Below, piece after piece: positions 1 to 8,348 of a DNA stretch of 43,754 nucleotides. Each line of letters opens with the position of its first letter. The stretch's first letter is position 1. Origin of the DNA: Prosthecobacter sp. (lineage in GTDB: Bacteria; Verrucomicrobiota; Verrucomicrobiia; Verrucomicrobiales; Verrucomicrobiaceae); NCBI RefSeq assembly GCF_014879935.1, contig NZ_JACSRD010000166.1, forward strand, positions 1-43,754, written 5' to 3'. The translations under genes were made by a program, and so were the position numbers. Under the pieces are notes generated by a model that was not told the DNA's origin, ran no database searches, and worked only from the letters and a program-made list of their open reading frames with translations.

Positions 1-1065
1 GCGCTGGGCTGGTGGGCGCCGATTGAGAATGGGGCGATGTTCAACGGGCTCTACATGGATGCGGCGATCCTGCGCTGGAAGCGCACGCAGGCGGCTGACG
101 ACGCGGCGAAGGCGCGCAAGCTGATGGAGGGGCTGCTTTTGCTCAATTCGATCAGCGATGTGAAGGGCTTCGTCGGGCGCGGCGTGAGCACCGATGGCAG
201 ATCGCACTACGCGATGGGCTCGAACGACCAGACGATGCCGTGGTATCTCGGACTGTGGCGCTACTGGGAGTCCGGACTCGCGACAGAGGCGGAAAAGACG
301 CGCATCGTGGGCCATCTTGTCGAAACCACGGACGAGATCATGCGTCTCGGCTGGAAAATGCCTGCGGAGCAGCCCTTTGGCACCCGCGGCAGCTTTGAAG
401 GCTTTCATTTCGAGGAGGCGGCCCGCAAGCTCTTCGTCATGAAGATGCTTCACATCGTCACGGGCGATGCGAAGTGGCAGACGATGTATCTGGCGGAGCT
501 GGACGCGCGTGGTGGCGAGAAGAACGAGAGCAAGCGCGAGCTATGCGCAGGCGGCATGAAGTTCTGGTATTCACGCACGCACAACTGGACCTCATGCGCC
601 GCCGTGGGAGGGTTGCGCGGCCTGTGGGAGTTGGAGACGGATGCGGCGCTGAAGTCGGATTATGCGAAGGGACTCGTCGCGAGCGCGAAGCTGGCCGCCG
701 AGAGCCTGCCGGTGGCGCAACAGTGGGACAACGCGGACACGAGCTACTTCGAGATGAACTGGCGCGTGATGAACGCGGATTGGAAGCCGCAGACCACCGA
801 AAAAGAGGCGCAGGAGCTGGCCCAGGCGCAGATGAAGAAGTTCAGCAAGCTGGCTCCGCGTCGCGGCAAGGAGACTGCCTTCATCCGCGAGCCATCCGCC
901 GCCGCGTGGAATGTCATGCTGTGTCCCGATGCGGAGGTTTTGAAGCAACACGCACCGGAGATCGAGAAGCTGATCGCCCACTACGACTACACAAAGCTCT
1001 ACTATTCGCAGTTCTTCTGGGTCGAGGCGGCATGGGAGCGGCTGCTACAGTTCAAACACAATTGA
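1..1065 (+). CDS. Probable alpha/alpha-toroid carbohydrate-active protein, 5' truncated
   Basis: The reading frame is open from the first base of the window (ALGWWAPIENGAMFNG...), so the gene begins upstream and only the last ~354 residues are present. The visible part is helix-rich with repeated aromatic and charged segments (MPWYLGLWRYWESGL, SFEGFHFEEAARKLF, THNWTSCAAVGGLRGLWE, DTSYFEMNWRVMN, YYSQFFWVEAAWERLL). This resembles the (alpha/alpha)6 toroid of glycoside hydrolases and polysaccharide lyases, but I cannot name a family. Repeated Trp/Tyr/His/Glu positions would suit a sugar-binding cleft; this is inference. It ends 2 bp before the next ATG, so the two genes are probably co-transcribed. 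The following genes also encode exported carbohydrate-related proteins. Confidence 0.75.
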   Translation, partial: ALGWWAPIENGAMFNGLYMDAAILRWKRTQAADDAAKARKLMEGLLLLNSISDVKGFVGRGVSTDGRSHYAMGSNDQTMPWYLGLWRYWESGLATEAEKTRIVGHLVETTDEIMRLGWKMPAEQPFGTRGSFEGFHFEEAARKLFVMKMLHIVTGDAKWQTMYLAELDARGGEKNESKRELCAGGMKFWYSRTHNWTSCAAVGGLRGLWELETDAALKSDYAKGLVASAKLAAESLPVAQQWDNADTSYFEMNWRVMNADWKPQTTEKEAQELAQAQMKKFSKLAPRRGKETAFIREPSAAAWNVMLCPDAEVLKQHAPEIEKLIAHYDYTKLYYSQFFWVEAAWERLLQFKHN

Positions 1066-1067
1066 TC

Positions 1068-1495
1068 ATGAACGAGGCCGTGATTGTCCGGGTGCTGGGT
1101 CGTGACGAAGCACGTCTGCTCGATCACGTGCTGCCGGATGTTTTTGATCACGACATTGATGCACGTTGGTGCACGGAGTTCTTCGCCGATCCACGGCATC
1201 ACCTCGCCGTTGCCTTGCTCGCTGGGGCGATCATCGGCATGGCCTCGGCGGTACACTACGTGCATCCCGACAAGCCGCCGGAGCTTTGGATCAACGAAGT
1301 CGGCGTTGCGCCAACTTATCAGGGACAGGGAGTGGGTTCGAGGCTCATGCAGGCGTTGTTTGTCCATGCTCGGGCGCTCGGGTGTGACCATGCTTGGGTC
1401 CTCACGGAGGAGTCCAACGCCGCGGGGTTGGCGCTGGCTTGCAAAGCTATATCGGCACCCACTTCCTCACCGTCAGGTGGCAAAGTGAGGGCTGA
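1068..1495 (+). pseudogene. GNAT family N-acetyltransferase, probably frameshifted near its end
   Basis: From ATG 1068 the frame encodes a recognisable GNAT fold. The acetyl-CoA binding motif A is clear at about residues 75-95 (INEVGVAPTYQGQGVGSRLM, with Q-G-x-G-x-G/S). It is followed by motif B, WVLTEESNAAGLAL. GNAT proteins normally continue as LYxxxGG there. In this frame the protein instead runs ACKAISAPTSSPSG into a low-complexity Arg/Glu/Ser tail to a stop at 1568. A different frame from about 1442-1449 reads IGTHFLTVRWQSEG and stops at 1493-1495, which looks like a genuine GNAT C-terminus. A one-base loss around 1445-1452 would explain both. It could be a real mutation or a sequencing error. 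Family members often acetylate aminoglycosides or small amines; no substrate can be assigned. Confidence 0.6.
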
Positions 1496-1583
1496 GGCTG
1501 AGGAAGAGAGCAGCAGGAACAAAAGGGGTTTCATCAGGGGCTTCTTTGCCTTGTTTTGGCCCCGCTGACAAATGGCAACAAGT

Positions 1584-1602
1584 TGGCTTCGTATAGAAGC
1601 CA
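1584..1602 (+). promoter_or_regulatory. Perfect hairpin abutting the start codon of the isochorismatase-SGNH gene
   Basis: TGGCTTC (1584-1590), a GTATA loop (1591-1595) and GAAGCCA (1596-1602) form a perfect 7-bp stem whose last base is the A of the preferred ATG at 1602. No Shine-Dalgarno sequence is visible ahead of that ATG. In mRNA the stem would sit over the initiation region. It may restrict translation, or it may be chance. An alternative ATG at 1572 lies upstream in the same frame. Confidence 0.4.
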
Positions 1603-3212
1603 TGCGCTTCATCGCTTTTTCATTTCTTCTCGCCACCAGCCTTGTCGCGGAAAACCCGCTTTCGCTGACGCTGCAATCTCGCAACGCCACGAACCGGCCG
1701 TCCTTGGTCAAAGAGCAATGGCTACCGTCCCGCACGGCGATCATCGTCTGCGACATGTGGGACCTGCATCACTGCAAGAACGCCGTGATTCGCGAGAGCG
1801 AGATGGCGCCTCGCTTCAATGAAGTGCTCGAAAAGGCGCGCAAGGAAGGCGTGCTCATCATTCATGCGCCCAGCTCCTGCATGAAGCCCTACGAGGGCAC
1901 TCCGGCACGCGAGCGGGCGAAGTCCGCACCGGTTGCGGCTCGTCTGCCGGACAAGATCGGCGAGTGGTGCAAGCAGATCCCCAACGAGGAGCTGAACGTC
2001 TATCCTCTGGATCAAAGCGACGGCGGCGAGGATGACGATCCGCAGGAACATGCGAAGTGGGCCGCTGAACTGTCCGCGAAAGGCCTCAATCCGAAAGCTC
2101 CGTGGACAAAACAGATCGACACGCTACGGATCGACCAGGAGAAGGACGCGATCAGCGACAGTGGCGTGGAGATTTGGAACCTTCTGGAGTCGCGGAACAT
2201 CGACAACGTCATCCACATGGGCGTGCACCTCAACATGTGCGTCTCCGGCCGCCCCTTCGGCCTGCGGCAGATGGCGAAGAACGGCAAGCACGTCGTGCTC
2301 ATGCGCGACATGACCGACACGATGTACAATCCCGCCCGCTGGCCCTTCTTGAGTCACGTGCAGGGCACTGCGCGCTTCATCGAGCATGTGGAGCGTCTCA
2401 TCTGCCCCTCGATCACCTCCGACCAGTTCATCGGCGGCCAGCCCTTCGCGTTCAGCGATGCCACCGCAGGTAAAAAGCGCCTGCAAATCATCCTGCTGGG
2501 CGACAGCACCACTGAGGCGAGCATCCCGAAGAAAATGGCCCCTTCCGAGCCGCAACTTGAAGACACCGTGCGCATCCAGCTCGCACGCCAGGGCGGCCTG
2601 CCGCCGTGCGACGTTTACAACGAGGGCGTGAGCGGCGAGTTCATCCGCCGCCTGCTCGACACGCGCTACGACAAGGCGGTGAAGACCAAGCCGCAGGCCG
2701 ACTACATCTTCATCCGCTACGGCCTCAATGACGCAGCGAAGGTGAAGGACTTCAAAACCCAGTTCCCGAAGGATTTTCATGAGCTGCTGGAGCGCCTGCG
2801 CAAAGATCACCCGAAGGCCATGCTCATCCCGATGACAGTCATCCCTTACGCGCTGAACAACCTGCACGAGGACATCAACGCTTCGATCGGAGAGATCGCC
2901 GCGAATGAGAAGCTCACGCTGTTCGACATCGCGCCACGCTACCTGGAGGAGCTGAAGAAGAACCCGGACGGACTTAACTATCGCCGCTTGCCACTCTCTA
3001 AGATCCCCGAGGACCTGCGTCCCTTTGCCACGCCCTACATCGTGCCGGAGGCCAACGACCCGAAGGTCGTCGTGCTCGACAATCGTCTCGACGGTATTTT
3101 CGGCCACATCCCCGGCTGGACTGGCGACCGCCATCCGAATCTCGCCGGCTACAACGTCATCGGCGACGAAACAGCCAAGTGGCTCGCACCGGTGATCCGT
3201 CAGGGGAAGTAG
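1602..3212 (+). CDS. Exported isochorismatase-like / SGNH hydrolase fusion protein
   Basis: A 536-residue protein. ATG 1602 gives a signal peptide (MRFIAFSFLLATSLVAEN); the in-frame ATG at 1572 would bury it. The N-terminal half is a cysteine-hydrolase (isochorismatase) fold: the Asp of AIIVCDMWDLHHC (D51) and the nucleophile Cys of VHLNMCVSGRPFG (C213). The C-terminal half is an SGNH/GDSL hydrolase: block I LLGDSTTEAS with Ser302, block III GLND at 374-377, and block V GDRHPN with D509/H511. SGNH domains of this type commonly remove acetyl or acyl groups from carbohydrates. Isochorismatase-like domains cleave amides or vinyl ethers. Both active sites look intact, so a periplasmic two-step hydrolase is possible. 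The substrate is unknown. Confidence 0.85.
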   Translation: MRFIAFSFLLATSLVAENPLSLTLQSRNATNRPSLVKEQWLPSRTAIIVCDMWDLHHCKNAVIRESEMAPRFNEVLEKARKEGVLIIHAPSSCMKPYEGTPARERAKSAPVAARLPDKIGEWCKQIPNEELNVYPLDQSDGGEDDDPQEHAKWAAELSAKGLNPKAPWTKQIDTLRIDQEKDAISDSGVEIWNLLESRNIDNVIHMGVHLNMCVSGRPFGLRQMAKNGKHVVLMRDMTDTMYNPARWPFLSHVQGTARFIEHVERLICPSITSDQFIGGQPFAFSDATAGKKRLQIILLGDSTTEASIPKKMAPSEPQLEDTVRIQLARQGGLPPCDVYNEGVSGEFIRRLLDTRYDKAVKTKPQADYIFIRYGLNDAAKVKDFKTQFPKDFHELLERLRKDHPKAMLIPMTVIPYALNNLHEDINASIGEIAANEKLTLFDIAPRYLEELKKNPDGLNYRRLPLSKIPEDLRPFATPYIVPEANDPKVVVLDNRLDGIFGHIPGWTGDRHPNLAGYNVIGDETAKWLAPVIRQGK

Positions 3213-3235
3213 ATTCGACAGGGCAGGCGGATGCT

Positions 3236-3254
3236 TTGGAGAATCCGGCTCCAA
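3236..3254 (+). other. Small intergenic hairpin after the fusion gene
   Basis: TTGGAG, AATCCGG, CTCCAA forms a perfect 6-bp stem 23 bp after the stop at 3212. There is no following T-tract, so a rho-independent terminator is not well supported. It may be a transcript-end stem or chance. Confidence 0.25.
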
Positions 3255-3305
3255 TAACAGGTCGCAGCTACGTTTGCTGATTGACCGCCGTTCACTGGAC
3301 CGAAG

Positions 3306-4598
3306 ATGAACACATTTCCAAGCCTCTCGCGCAGGTCCGTTCTCAAATCGGGCCTCGGCGGCATCCTCGCTGCGGGTCTCGCGCCGCAGTTCATTCCAGC
3401 ACGCTTGCTCGGAGCAGACGCGCCTTCGAAGAAGATCACGCTTGGTTGCATCGGCGTGGGCAAGCATGGCTTCGGCGTGAACCTGCAATCCTTTCTGCAG
3501 GAGGACGGCTGCCGCGTCATCGCCGTCTGTGACGCATTCAAAAGTCGCCGTGCAAATGCCGTTGAGGCGGTGAACAAGAAAAACGGCGGCACAGGCTGCG
3601 CCGACATCGCGGATTTCCGTGAGTTGCTGGCGCGGAAGGACATCGATGCTGCGGTCATCTCCACCCCCGACCACTGGCACATTCCGATGGCCACGATGGC
3701 AGTCGAAGCGGGAAAGCATGTCTTTTGCGAAAAGCCCACGCTCACCATCGCTGAAGGGCGTGCCTTTGCCGATCTCGTGGCGCGGAACAAGGCGGTCTTC
3801 GCCACCGGGCTCGAGGATCGCTCGCTGATCAAGTATCACAAGCTCTGCGAGGTCGTGCGCAACGGAGGCATCGGCAAGGTGCGGCGCATTCGCATCACGC
3901 TGCCAAAGAAACCCGTATTTCCGAAGGAGGCGGCCGCGCCCGTGCCGGAGGATCTCAACTTCAACCTCTGGCTCGGTCCGGCACCGCAGCGCGATTACTT
4001 TCCCAGCCTCACGAACGACCAGGTGTGGCGCCAGATGCGTGATTTTTCCGGCGGTTCACTCACAGACTGGGGTGCCCATCTCATCGACAGCGCACAGGTG
4101 GCCATCGGCGCGGAGAACAGCAGCCCGGTGAAGGTGGAAGGGAAGGGTGAGATTCCGCCGGACTCGATCAACACCGTGCCGCAGACCTACCAACTGACCT
4201 ACACGTATGGAAACGGCGTTGTCATGGAAGTCAGCGCCGACAAGCCCGCGATCCGCATCGAAGGCAGCGATGGCTGGGTCGGTGTCGATGGCTGGGACGG
4301 CGTGCTGAAGGCCAGTGACATGGAAATCTTCAGGCGGCCGATCGATCCGGCGACGAACAAACTCTGGCCGTTGCCGAAGCGCGAGCATCCCAACTTCCTC
4401 GAAGCCATTCGCAACGGCAAAGCACCGACTTACACCGCCGAGGCCTTGCATCGTCTCAGCACCACCATGCATCTTGGCCTCATCGCCATGGAACTGGGCC
4501 GTCCGCTGCGCTGGGATCCGAAGACCGAGTCTTTTGACGACGAGCAAGCCAATGCGCTGCGCAGCCGTGTGAGCCGGGAGGATTGGCGGCACGATTGA
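3306..4598 (+). CDS. Tat-exported Gfo/Idh/MocA family oxidoreductase
   Basis: A 430-residue NAD(P)-dependent sugar oxidoreductase. The N-terminus carries a twin-arginine signal (SRRSVLKSGLGG, residues 9-20) and a hydrophobic stretch ending before GADAPSKK. The Rossmann fold begins ITLGCIGVGKHGFG (GxGxxG). The family hallmark EKP is at residues 142-144 in HVFCEKPTLTIAEG, and STPDHWH precedes it. The substrate domain contains GGSLTDWGAHLIDSAQ, with the conserved D-x-G-x-H. PVC bacteria and Bacteroidetes encode many Tat-exported members of this family that oxidise or reduce sugar derivatives, often with polysaccharide-degradation genes. That agrees with the adjoining exported esterase and DUF4838 genes. 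The specific sugar is unknown. Confidence 0.92.
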   Translation: MNTFPSLSRRSVLKSGLGGILAAGLAPQFIPARLLGADAPSKKITLGCIGVGKHGFGVNLQSFLQEDGCRVIAVCDAFKSRRANAVEAVNKKNGGTGCADIADFRELLARKDIDAAVISTPDHWHIPMATMAVEAGKHVFCEKPTLTIAEGRAFADLVARNKAVFATGLEDRSLIKYHKLCEVVRNGGIGKVRRIRITLPKKPVFPKEAAAPVPEDLNFNLWLGPAPQRDYFPSLTNDQVWRQMRDFSGGSLTDWGAHLIDSAQVAIGAENSSPVKVEGKGEIPPDSINTVPQTYQLTYTYGNGVVMEVSADKPAIRIEGSDGWVGVDGWDGVLKASDMEIFRRPIDPATNKLWPLPKREHPNFLEAIRNGKAPTYTAEALHRLSTTMHLGLIAMELGRPLRWDPKTESFDDEQANALRSRVSREDWRHD

Positions 4599-5026
4599 CG
4601 ATCACTTCGCCCGCGTTTCGAACCTTCGCGTGGGATTCTGGGAGGACACCCGATCAAGTAGCTTTTGGAATCCACGTCCACTATGCAGCGGATGTGATTC
4701 GCGGCACCGCCGTCGGCGAGGTCGCCGTGGTTGGTGATCATCGTCTTTTCGTCAACGTCGATCCGTCAGAGTCGATCCAGCAGATGTCGCGTGTCCCGTC
4801 ACGCGCCGTGGTGGCGAGTGAGAGGACGAGAAGGGCGAAGATAGTTCGGATCGTGGCGGTTGTTCACACTCCGGCACGGTGGGTTCTCTCATAAACGCAC
4901 CACCGATTTCTGCGCCCCAAATGAGATCGCGGCAGGCAACCCGCTTCGTTTTGAACGAGTGCTGAAAAACGGCCAGAACATGTCCAAAACGGCGTTTCAG
5001 CGGCCTTTCCAGGCTCTCCACCCACC
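4599..5026. other. 428-bp gap with a possible decayed minus-strand gene
   Basis: No intact gene is supported here. On the minus strand, reading from 4851 downward, one frame gives a signal-peptide-like stretch (RTIFALLVLSLATTARDG) that stops at about 4738. The codon where a start would be expected (4849-4851) is ATC, and an in-frame stop lies just upstream. A second minus frame between about 4764 and 4602 reads open (RIDVDEKTMITNHGDLADG, then HIRCIVDVDSKSYLIG). Together these suggest remnants of a short exported protein broken by start loss and a frameshift. Both fragments are short and could be chance. The end near 5027 presumably holds the promoter or leader of the next gene. Confidence 0.3.
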
Positions 5027-6277
5027 ATGCCCACGCGCCGATATTTCATCTCCGCTGTCACCGCCACGCTCGGCGGCTCTGTTTTTGCCGCCGATGGCAA
5101 ACCGAAGACCGTTCTGCTGCAATCCGCGTGGGACACGATCAACATCGGCGACATCGGCCACACCCCAGGCACTTTGCGCGTCCTTGAGCAGCATTTGCCG
5201 GAGGTGAAGATCATCGTCTGGGCGATGAAAGTGGACGAGCGCATCCTCGCAATGCTGAAGCGGCGCTTTCCAAAGGTCGAGTTCCTGCAAGGCAGGCTCG
5301 ATGGCAAAGGCGAGAAGGACCTGAAGCTTCAAGACGCGATCAAGAACTGCGATCTCTTCATCCGCAACTCCGGCATGGGCCAGGACCTCAGCTACATGAA
5401 GTTCTGCCGCCAGCACGGCCGGCCTTACGGCCTGTTTGGCCAGTCCTTCTTCCCCACGATGGTGCAGGGGGAGGGGGCGGCGGAACGCATCGAGCTGCTG
5501 AGAGCGGCCTCTTTCATCTACACGCGGGAGACGAAGACGCTGAGCATCCTGCAAAACGCCGGTGTGAAGGCGGAGTTCGGACCGGATGGCTGCTTCGGCA
5601 TCGACGTGCGTGACGACGAGCGCGGGCTCGCCACGATGAAGAAGCTCGGTTTGGAGGAGAAGAAGTTCATCACGGTGCAAATCCGCACCAACACGCCGAA
5701 ATACCCCGGCGTGGACGACCCTCGGCCGGAAAAGCTCAACCCGCTGCATCCCACGCCGCAGCAGATCGCCGACGACGAACGCCGTGCGGCGAAGTTCCGC
5801 GAACTCGTCACGCTTTGGGTGAAAAAGACCGGCCACAAGGTGCTCATCGCACCCGAGACGATCAAAGAGATGGGTCATAACAAGCGCCTCATCCACGATC
5901 CGCTGCCTGAGGAGATCAGGAAGCACGTGGTGAACCTGGAGTACTTCTGGAACGCCGACGAGGCCGCCTCAGTCTTCGCCCGGGCGCACACCGTCGTCTG
6001 CCATGAGCCGCACTCGCCCATCATCGCCCTGGCGAACGGCACGCCGATCATCCACACCTACTCCGAGTTCCATTCGCCGAAGTGCTGGATGTTCAAGGAC
6101 ATCGGCCTGCCCGAGTGGCTGCTCGAAATGGATGAGACGCCTGTCGAAAAAATCGCCGAGACGCTCTTTGCCATCGAAGCGGACTATCCAGGAGCTCATG
6201 CGAAGGTAAAGAAGTCCATGGCCTACGTGCATGAGTGCTTTGCGGGATCGACGAAGCGAATGGCGGCTGTGATCTAG
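5027..6277 (+). CDS. Polysaccharide pyruvyl transferase family protein with Tat-like signal
   Basis: A 416-residue protein. The mature part resembles the polysaccharide pyruvyl transferase family (PF04230): an opening strand with NIGDIGHTPGTLRVLEQHLP, an Asp/Arg/Asn core DLFIRNSGMGQ, the YGLFGQSF region, IYTRETKTLSILQNAGV, and the C-terminal His/Glu region HTVVCHEPHSPIIALANGTP. These enzymes transfer pyruvate from phosphoenolpyruvate to sugars of capsules or S-layer glycans. The N-terminus MPTRRYFISAVTATLGGSVFAADG has a twin-arginine motif and a hydrophobic core, which predicts export. That is odd, because PEP is cytoplasmic. The protein may have another role, or the start may be misjudged. 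No later Met gives a better start, since the fold begins directly at KTVLLQSAWDT. Confidence 0.8.
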   Translation: MPTRRYFISAVTATLGGSVFAADGKPKTVLLQSAWDTINIGDIGHTPGTLRVLEQHLPEVKIIVWAMKVDERILAMLKRRFPKVEFLQGRLDGKGEKDLKLQDAIKNCDLFIRNSGMGQDLSYMKFCRQHGRPYGLFGQSFFPTMVQGEGAAERIELLRAASFIYTRETKTLSILQNAGVKAEFGPDGCFGIDVRDDERGLATMKKLGLEEKKFITVQIRTNTPKYPGVDDPRPEKLNPLHPTPQQIADDERRAAKFRELVTLWVKKTGHKVLIAPETIKEMGHNKRLIHDPLPEEIRKHVVNLEYFWNADEAASVFARAHTVVCHEPHSPIIALANGTPIIHTYSEFHSPKCWMFKDIGLPEWLLEMDETPVEKIAETLFAIEADYPGAHAKVKKSMAYVHECFAGSTKRMAAVI

Positions 6278-6304
6278 CGTGATGTTCCAACTCCAGGCCA
6301 CCCC

Positions 6305-8221
6305 ATGCCACGCCTGATTTTTGCGTTCCTGCTTCTGAGCAGCTTCTCGTGGGCGGATGTCGCCCTCGTGCGGGATGGAAGAGCGCAGGCAGTCGTCGTC
6401 ACGCCGGAGAAGCCGACTCGCGTCGTGAGCTATGCCGCTCAGGAGCTGATGCGGCATGTGGAGAAGGCATGTGGAGTGAAGTTGGACGTCGTCACCGAAG
6501 GAATGGCGAAATCTGGCCCGCGCATTTTCATCGGGCCATGCCACGAGAGTGGCGTGGAGGCGGAAAAGCTCGCGCCCGAGGCCTGTGTGCTGCGGGTGAC
6601 AGATGCGGCGATTTTCATCGCGGGGAATGATGACGGTGGTGATCCGCTCGACACGGACACGCGGGCGGGCACGCTTTGGGGCGTGTATGAATGGCTGGAG
6701 CGCGATCTCGGCGTGCGCTGGCTGTGGCCGGGCGAGTTGGGCACGTTTGTGGCGAAGAGGACGACGATCATCGCCAAAACCGCCGATGAAACCATCGCAC
6801 CGCACTTCTTCCGACGACACATCCGGCCGGGACTCGGCTTTGAGAGCGAGCATCCGGCGCTGGGCTTCACGAAGGAGGCGGCGAAGCAGTTCAGCGATGA
6901 ACAAACGGTGTTTCTGCGCCGGCATCGCATGGGGCGGAGCCAATCCATCAGCTACGGCCATGCCTTCACCGATTGGTGGGAGGAGGACGGCAAGACGCAT
7001 CCCGAGTGGTTCCAGCTTCTCGATGGTGGCAAACGCGGGCCGAAGAAAAAGGGCGGACGTTTCTCCCTGTGCGTGTCGAATCCCGATCTCGCCCGCGAGG
7101 TCGTGGCGCGATGGAGCGCGAAACGTCCGCCAGATGCGACCACGTCCGGCTTCATCAATGCGGTGGAGAACGACATCCCAGGTCTCTGCACCTGTGAAAA
7201 CTGCCTCGCGCTCGATGGTCCCGCACCAGCCGATCACCTCACGTTTTATCCGCCGGACTCGAAGGTGGCGGGCACGCGCTTCGTCTCGGATCGCTACGCG
7301 CATTTTTGGCTGGATGTGCAGAAACAGGCACCGGCGGGCTGCACGGTCATCGGCTACGCTTACTTCAACTACTTCTCTGCGCCCACGAGCGGCATCCGGC
7401 TCAACAAAAACATCCTCGTCGGCTTCTGTCCGTCCGCAGGCTGGTTCCCCCGCAGCGACGCAGAGCACGCGTGGATGAAGCAGCAATGGACCGGCTGGCA
7501 CGAAACGGACGCGCGGCTTTTCATGCGCACGAATCATCTGCTGGATGGTTACTGCATGCCCTTCATCTTTGCGCGGCAGTTTGCGGATGAGTTTCATCAT
7601 GCGGTGAAGCACGGCATGGTCGCCACGGATTACGATTCGCTCACCGGCCATTGGGCCACGCAGGGGCCGAATCTCTATGTCGCCGCGCGATTGCACACGC
7701 GGCCTGAGGCTTCGGCGGACGAGTTGCTCGCCGAATACTACGCCGCTTTCGGCCCCGCATCGACGCAGGTGAAAAACTACTTCGACCAATGGGAGGATTA
7801 CACCACCGACAGCCGCGAAAAGATCGCGCAGACCATGCAGACGACACAAACCTCCCGCTGGCGAAACTGGGCGAAGGCCGCGCACGTGATCTATCCGCCG
7901 GAATGCTTCCAGCAGCCCGAAACGATGCTCGAAGCTGCCGCGAAAGCCGTGGCCGATGATGCAGAAGCCGCCGCACGCGTGAAATTTCTCCGGCTCGGCC
8001 TCCAACACGCGAAACTCTGTGCCCGAGTCTCCGCGAAGCTCACGCTGGCCGGTTCCACGGCAACCAAGGATGAGATCAAACAAGTCCTCGAAGAGCTGCT
8101 GGCCTTCCGCCGCGCTTACGAGCGCAGCGGCATCAGCAACTTCAACCACCTCGCGTGGGTGGAGGACCTGAGCTGGAAACTTTCGGAGGAAACCAGGCAG
8201 ACGCCCGATTTGTATCCCTGA
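6305..8221 (+). CDS. Exported DUF4838 domain-containing protein
   Basis: A 638-residue protein with a cleavable signal peptide (MPRLIFAFLLLSSFSWAD). The first ~130 residues resemble the N-terminal domain of GH20/GH67-type enzymes (SYAAQELMRHVEKACGVKL, GPRIFIGP, TLWGVYEWLERDLGVRWLWPGELG). The central part, about 190-470, matches the DUF4838 pattern (GHAFTDWWEEDGKTHPEWFQL, SLCVSNPDLAREVVARWSAKR, ENDIPGLCTCENCLALDGP, GTRFVSDRYAHFWLDVQK). The family resembles alpha-glucuronidases and hexosaminidases structurally and is frequent in polysaccharide-degrading Verrucomicrobia and Planctomycetes. The Cys-x2-Cys (CTCENC) is typical. It follows the pyruvyl transferase-like gene by 27 bp and is likely co-transcribed. 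Hydrolase activity is inferred, not shown. Confidence 0.85.
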   Translation: MPRLIFAFLLLSSFSWADVALVRDGRAQAVVVTPEKPTRVVSYAAQELMRHVEKACGVKLDVVTEGMAKSGPRIFIGPCHESGVEAEKLAPEACVLRVTDAAIFIAGNDDGGDPLDTDTRAGTLWGVYEWLERDLGVRWLWPGELGTFVAKRTTIIAKTADETIAPHFFRRHIRPGLGFESEHPALGFTKEAAKQFSDEQTVFLRRHRMGRSQSISYGHAFTDWWEEDGKTHPEWFQLLDGGKRGPKKKGGRFSLCVSNPDLAREVVARWSAKRPPDATTSGFINAVENDIPGLCTCENCLALDGPAPADHLTFYPPDSKVAGTRFVSDRYAHFWLDVQKQAPAGCTVIGYAYFNYFSAPTSGIRLNKNILVGFCPSAGWFPRSDAEHAWMKQQWTGWHETDARLFMRTNHLLDGYCMPFIFARQFADEFHHAVKHGMVATDYDSLTGHWATQGPNLYVAARLHTRPEASADELLAEYYAAFGPASTQVKNYFDQWEDYTTDSREKIAQTMQTTQTSRWRNWAKAAHVIYPPECFQQPETMLEAAAKAVADDAEAAARVKFLRLGLQHAKLCARVSAKLTLAGSTATKDEIKQVLEELLAFRRAYERSGISNFNHLAWVEDLSWKLSEETRQTPDLYP

Positions 8222-8348
8222 TGACCACCCACAGCGCCTTTTTTTAAAACACGCGGTCCTGACATGGATGCGATCCAGTTCCCGCAAGGACCAACATCGC
8301 CGCCAGGGAGGCAGGGCTGAGATCGGGCGGTGCAGGAGCAGCCGGGGA

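Noticed and set aside
8236..8250. T-rich stretch (CCTTTTTTTAAAA) after the DUF4838 gene as a terminator.
   Set aside because: No stable stem could be found directly upstream.
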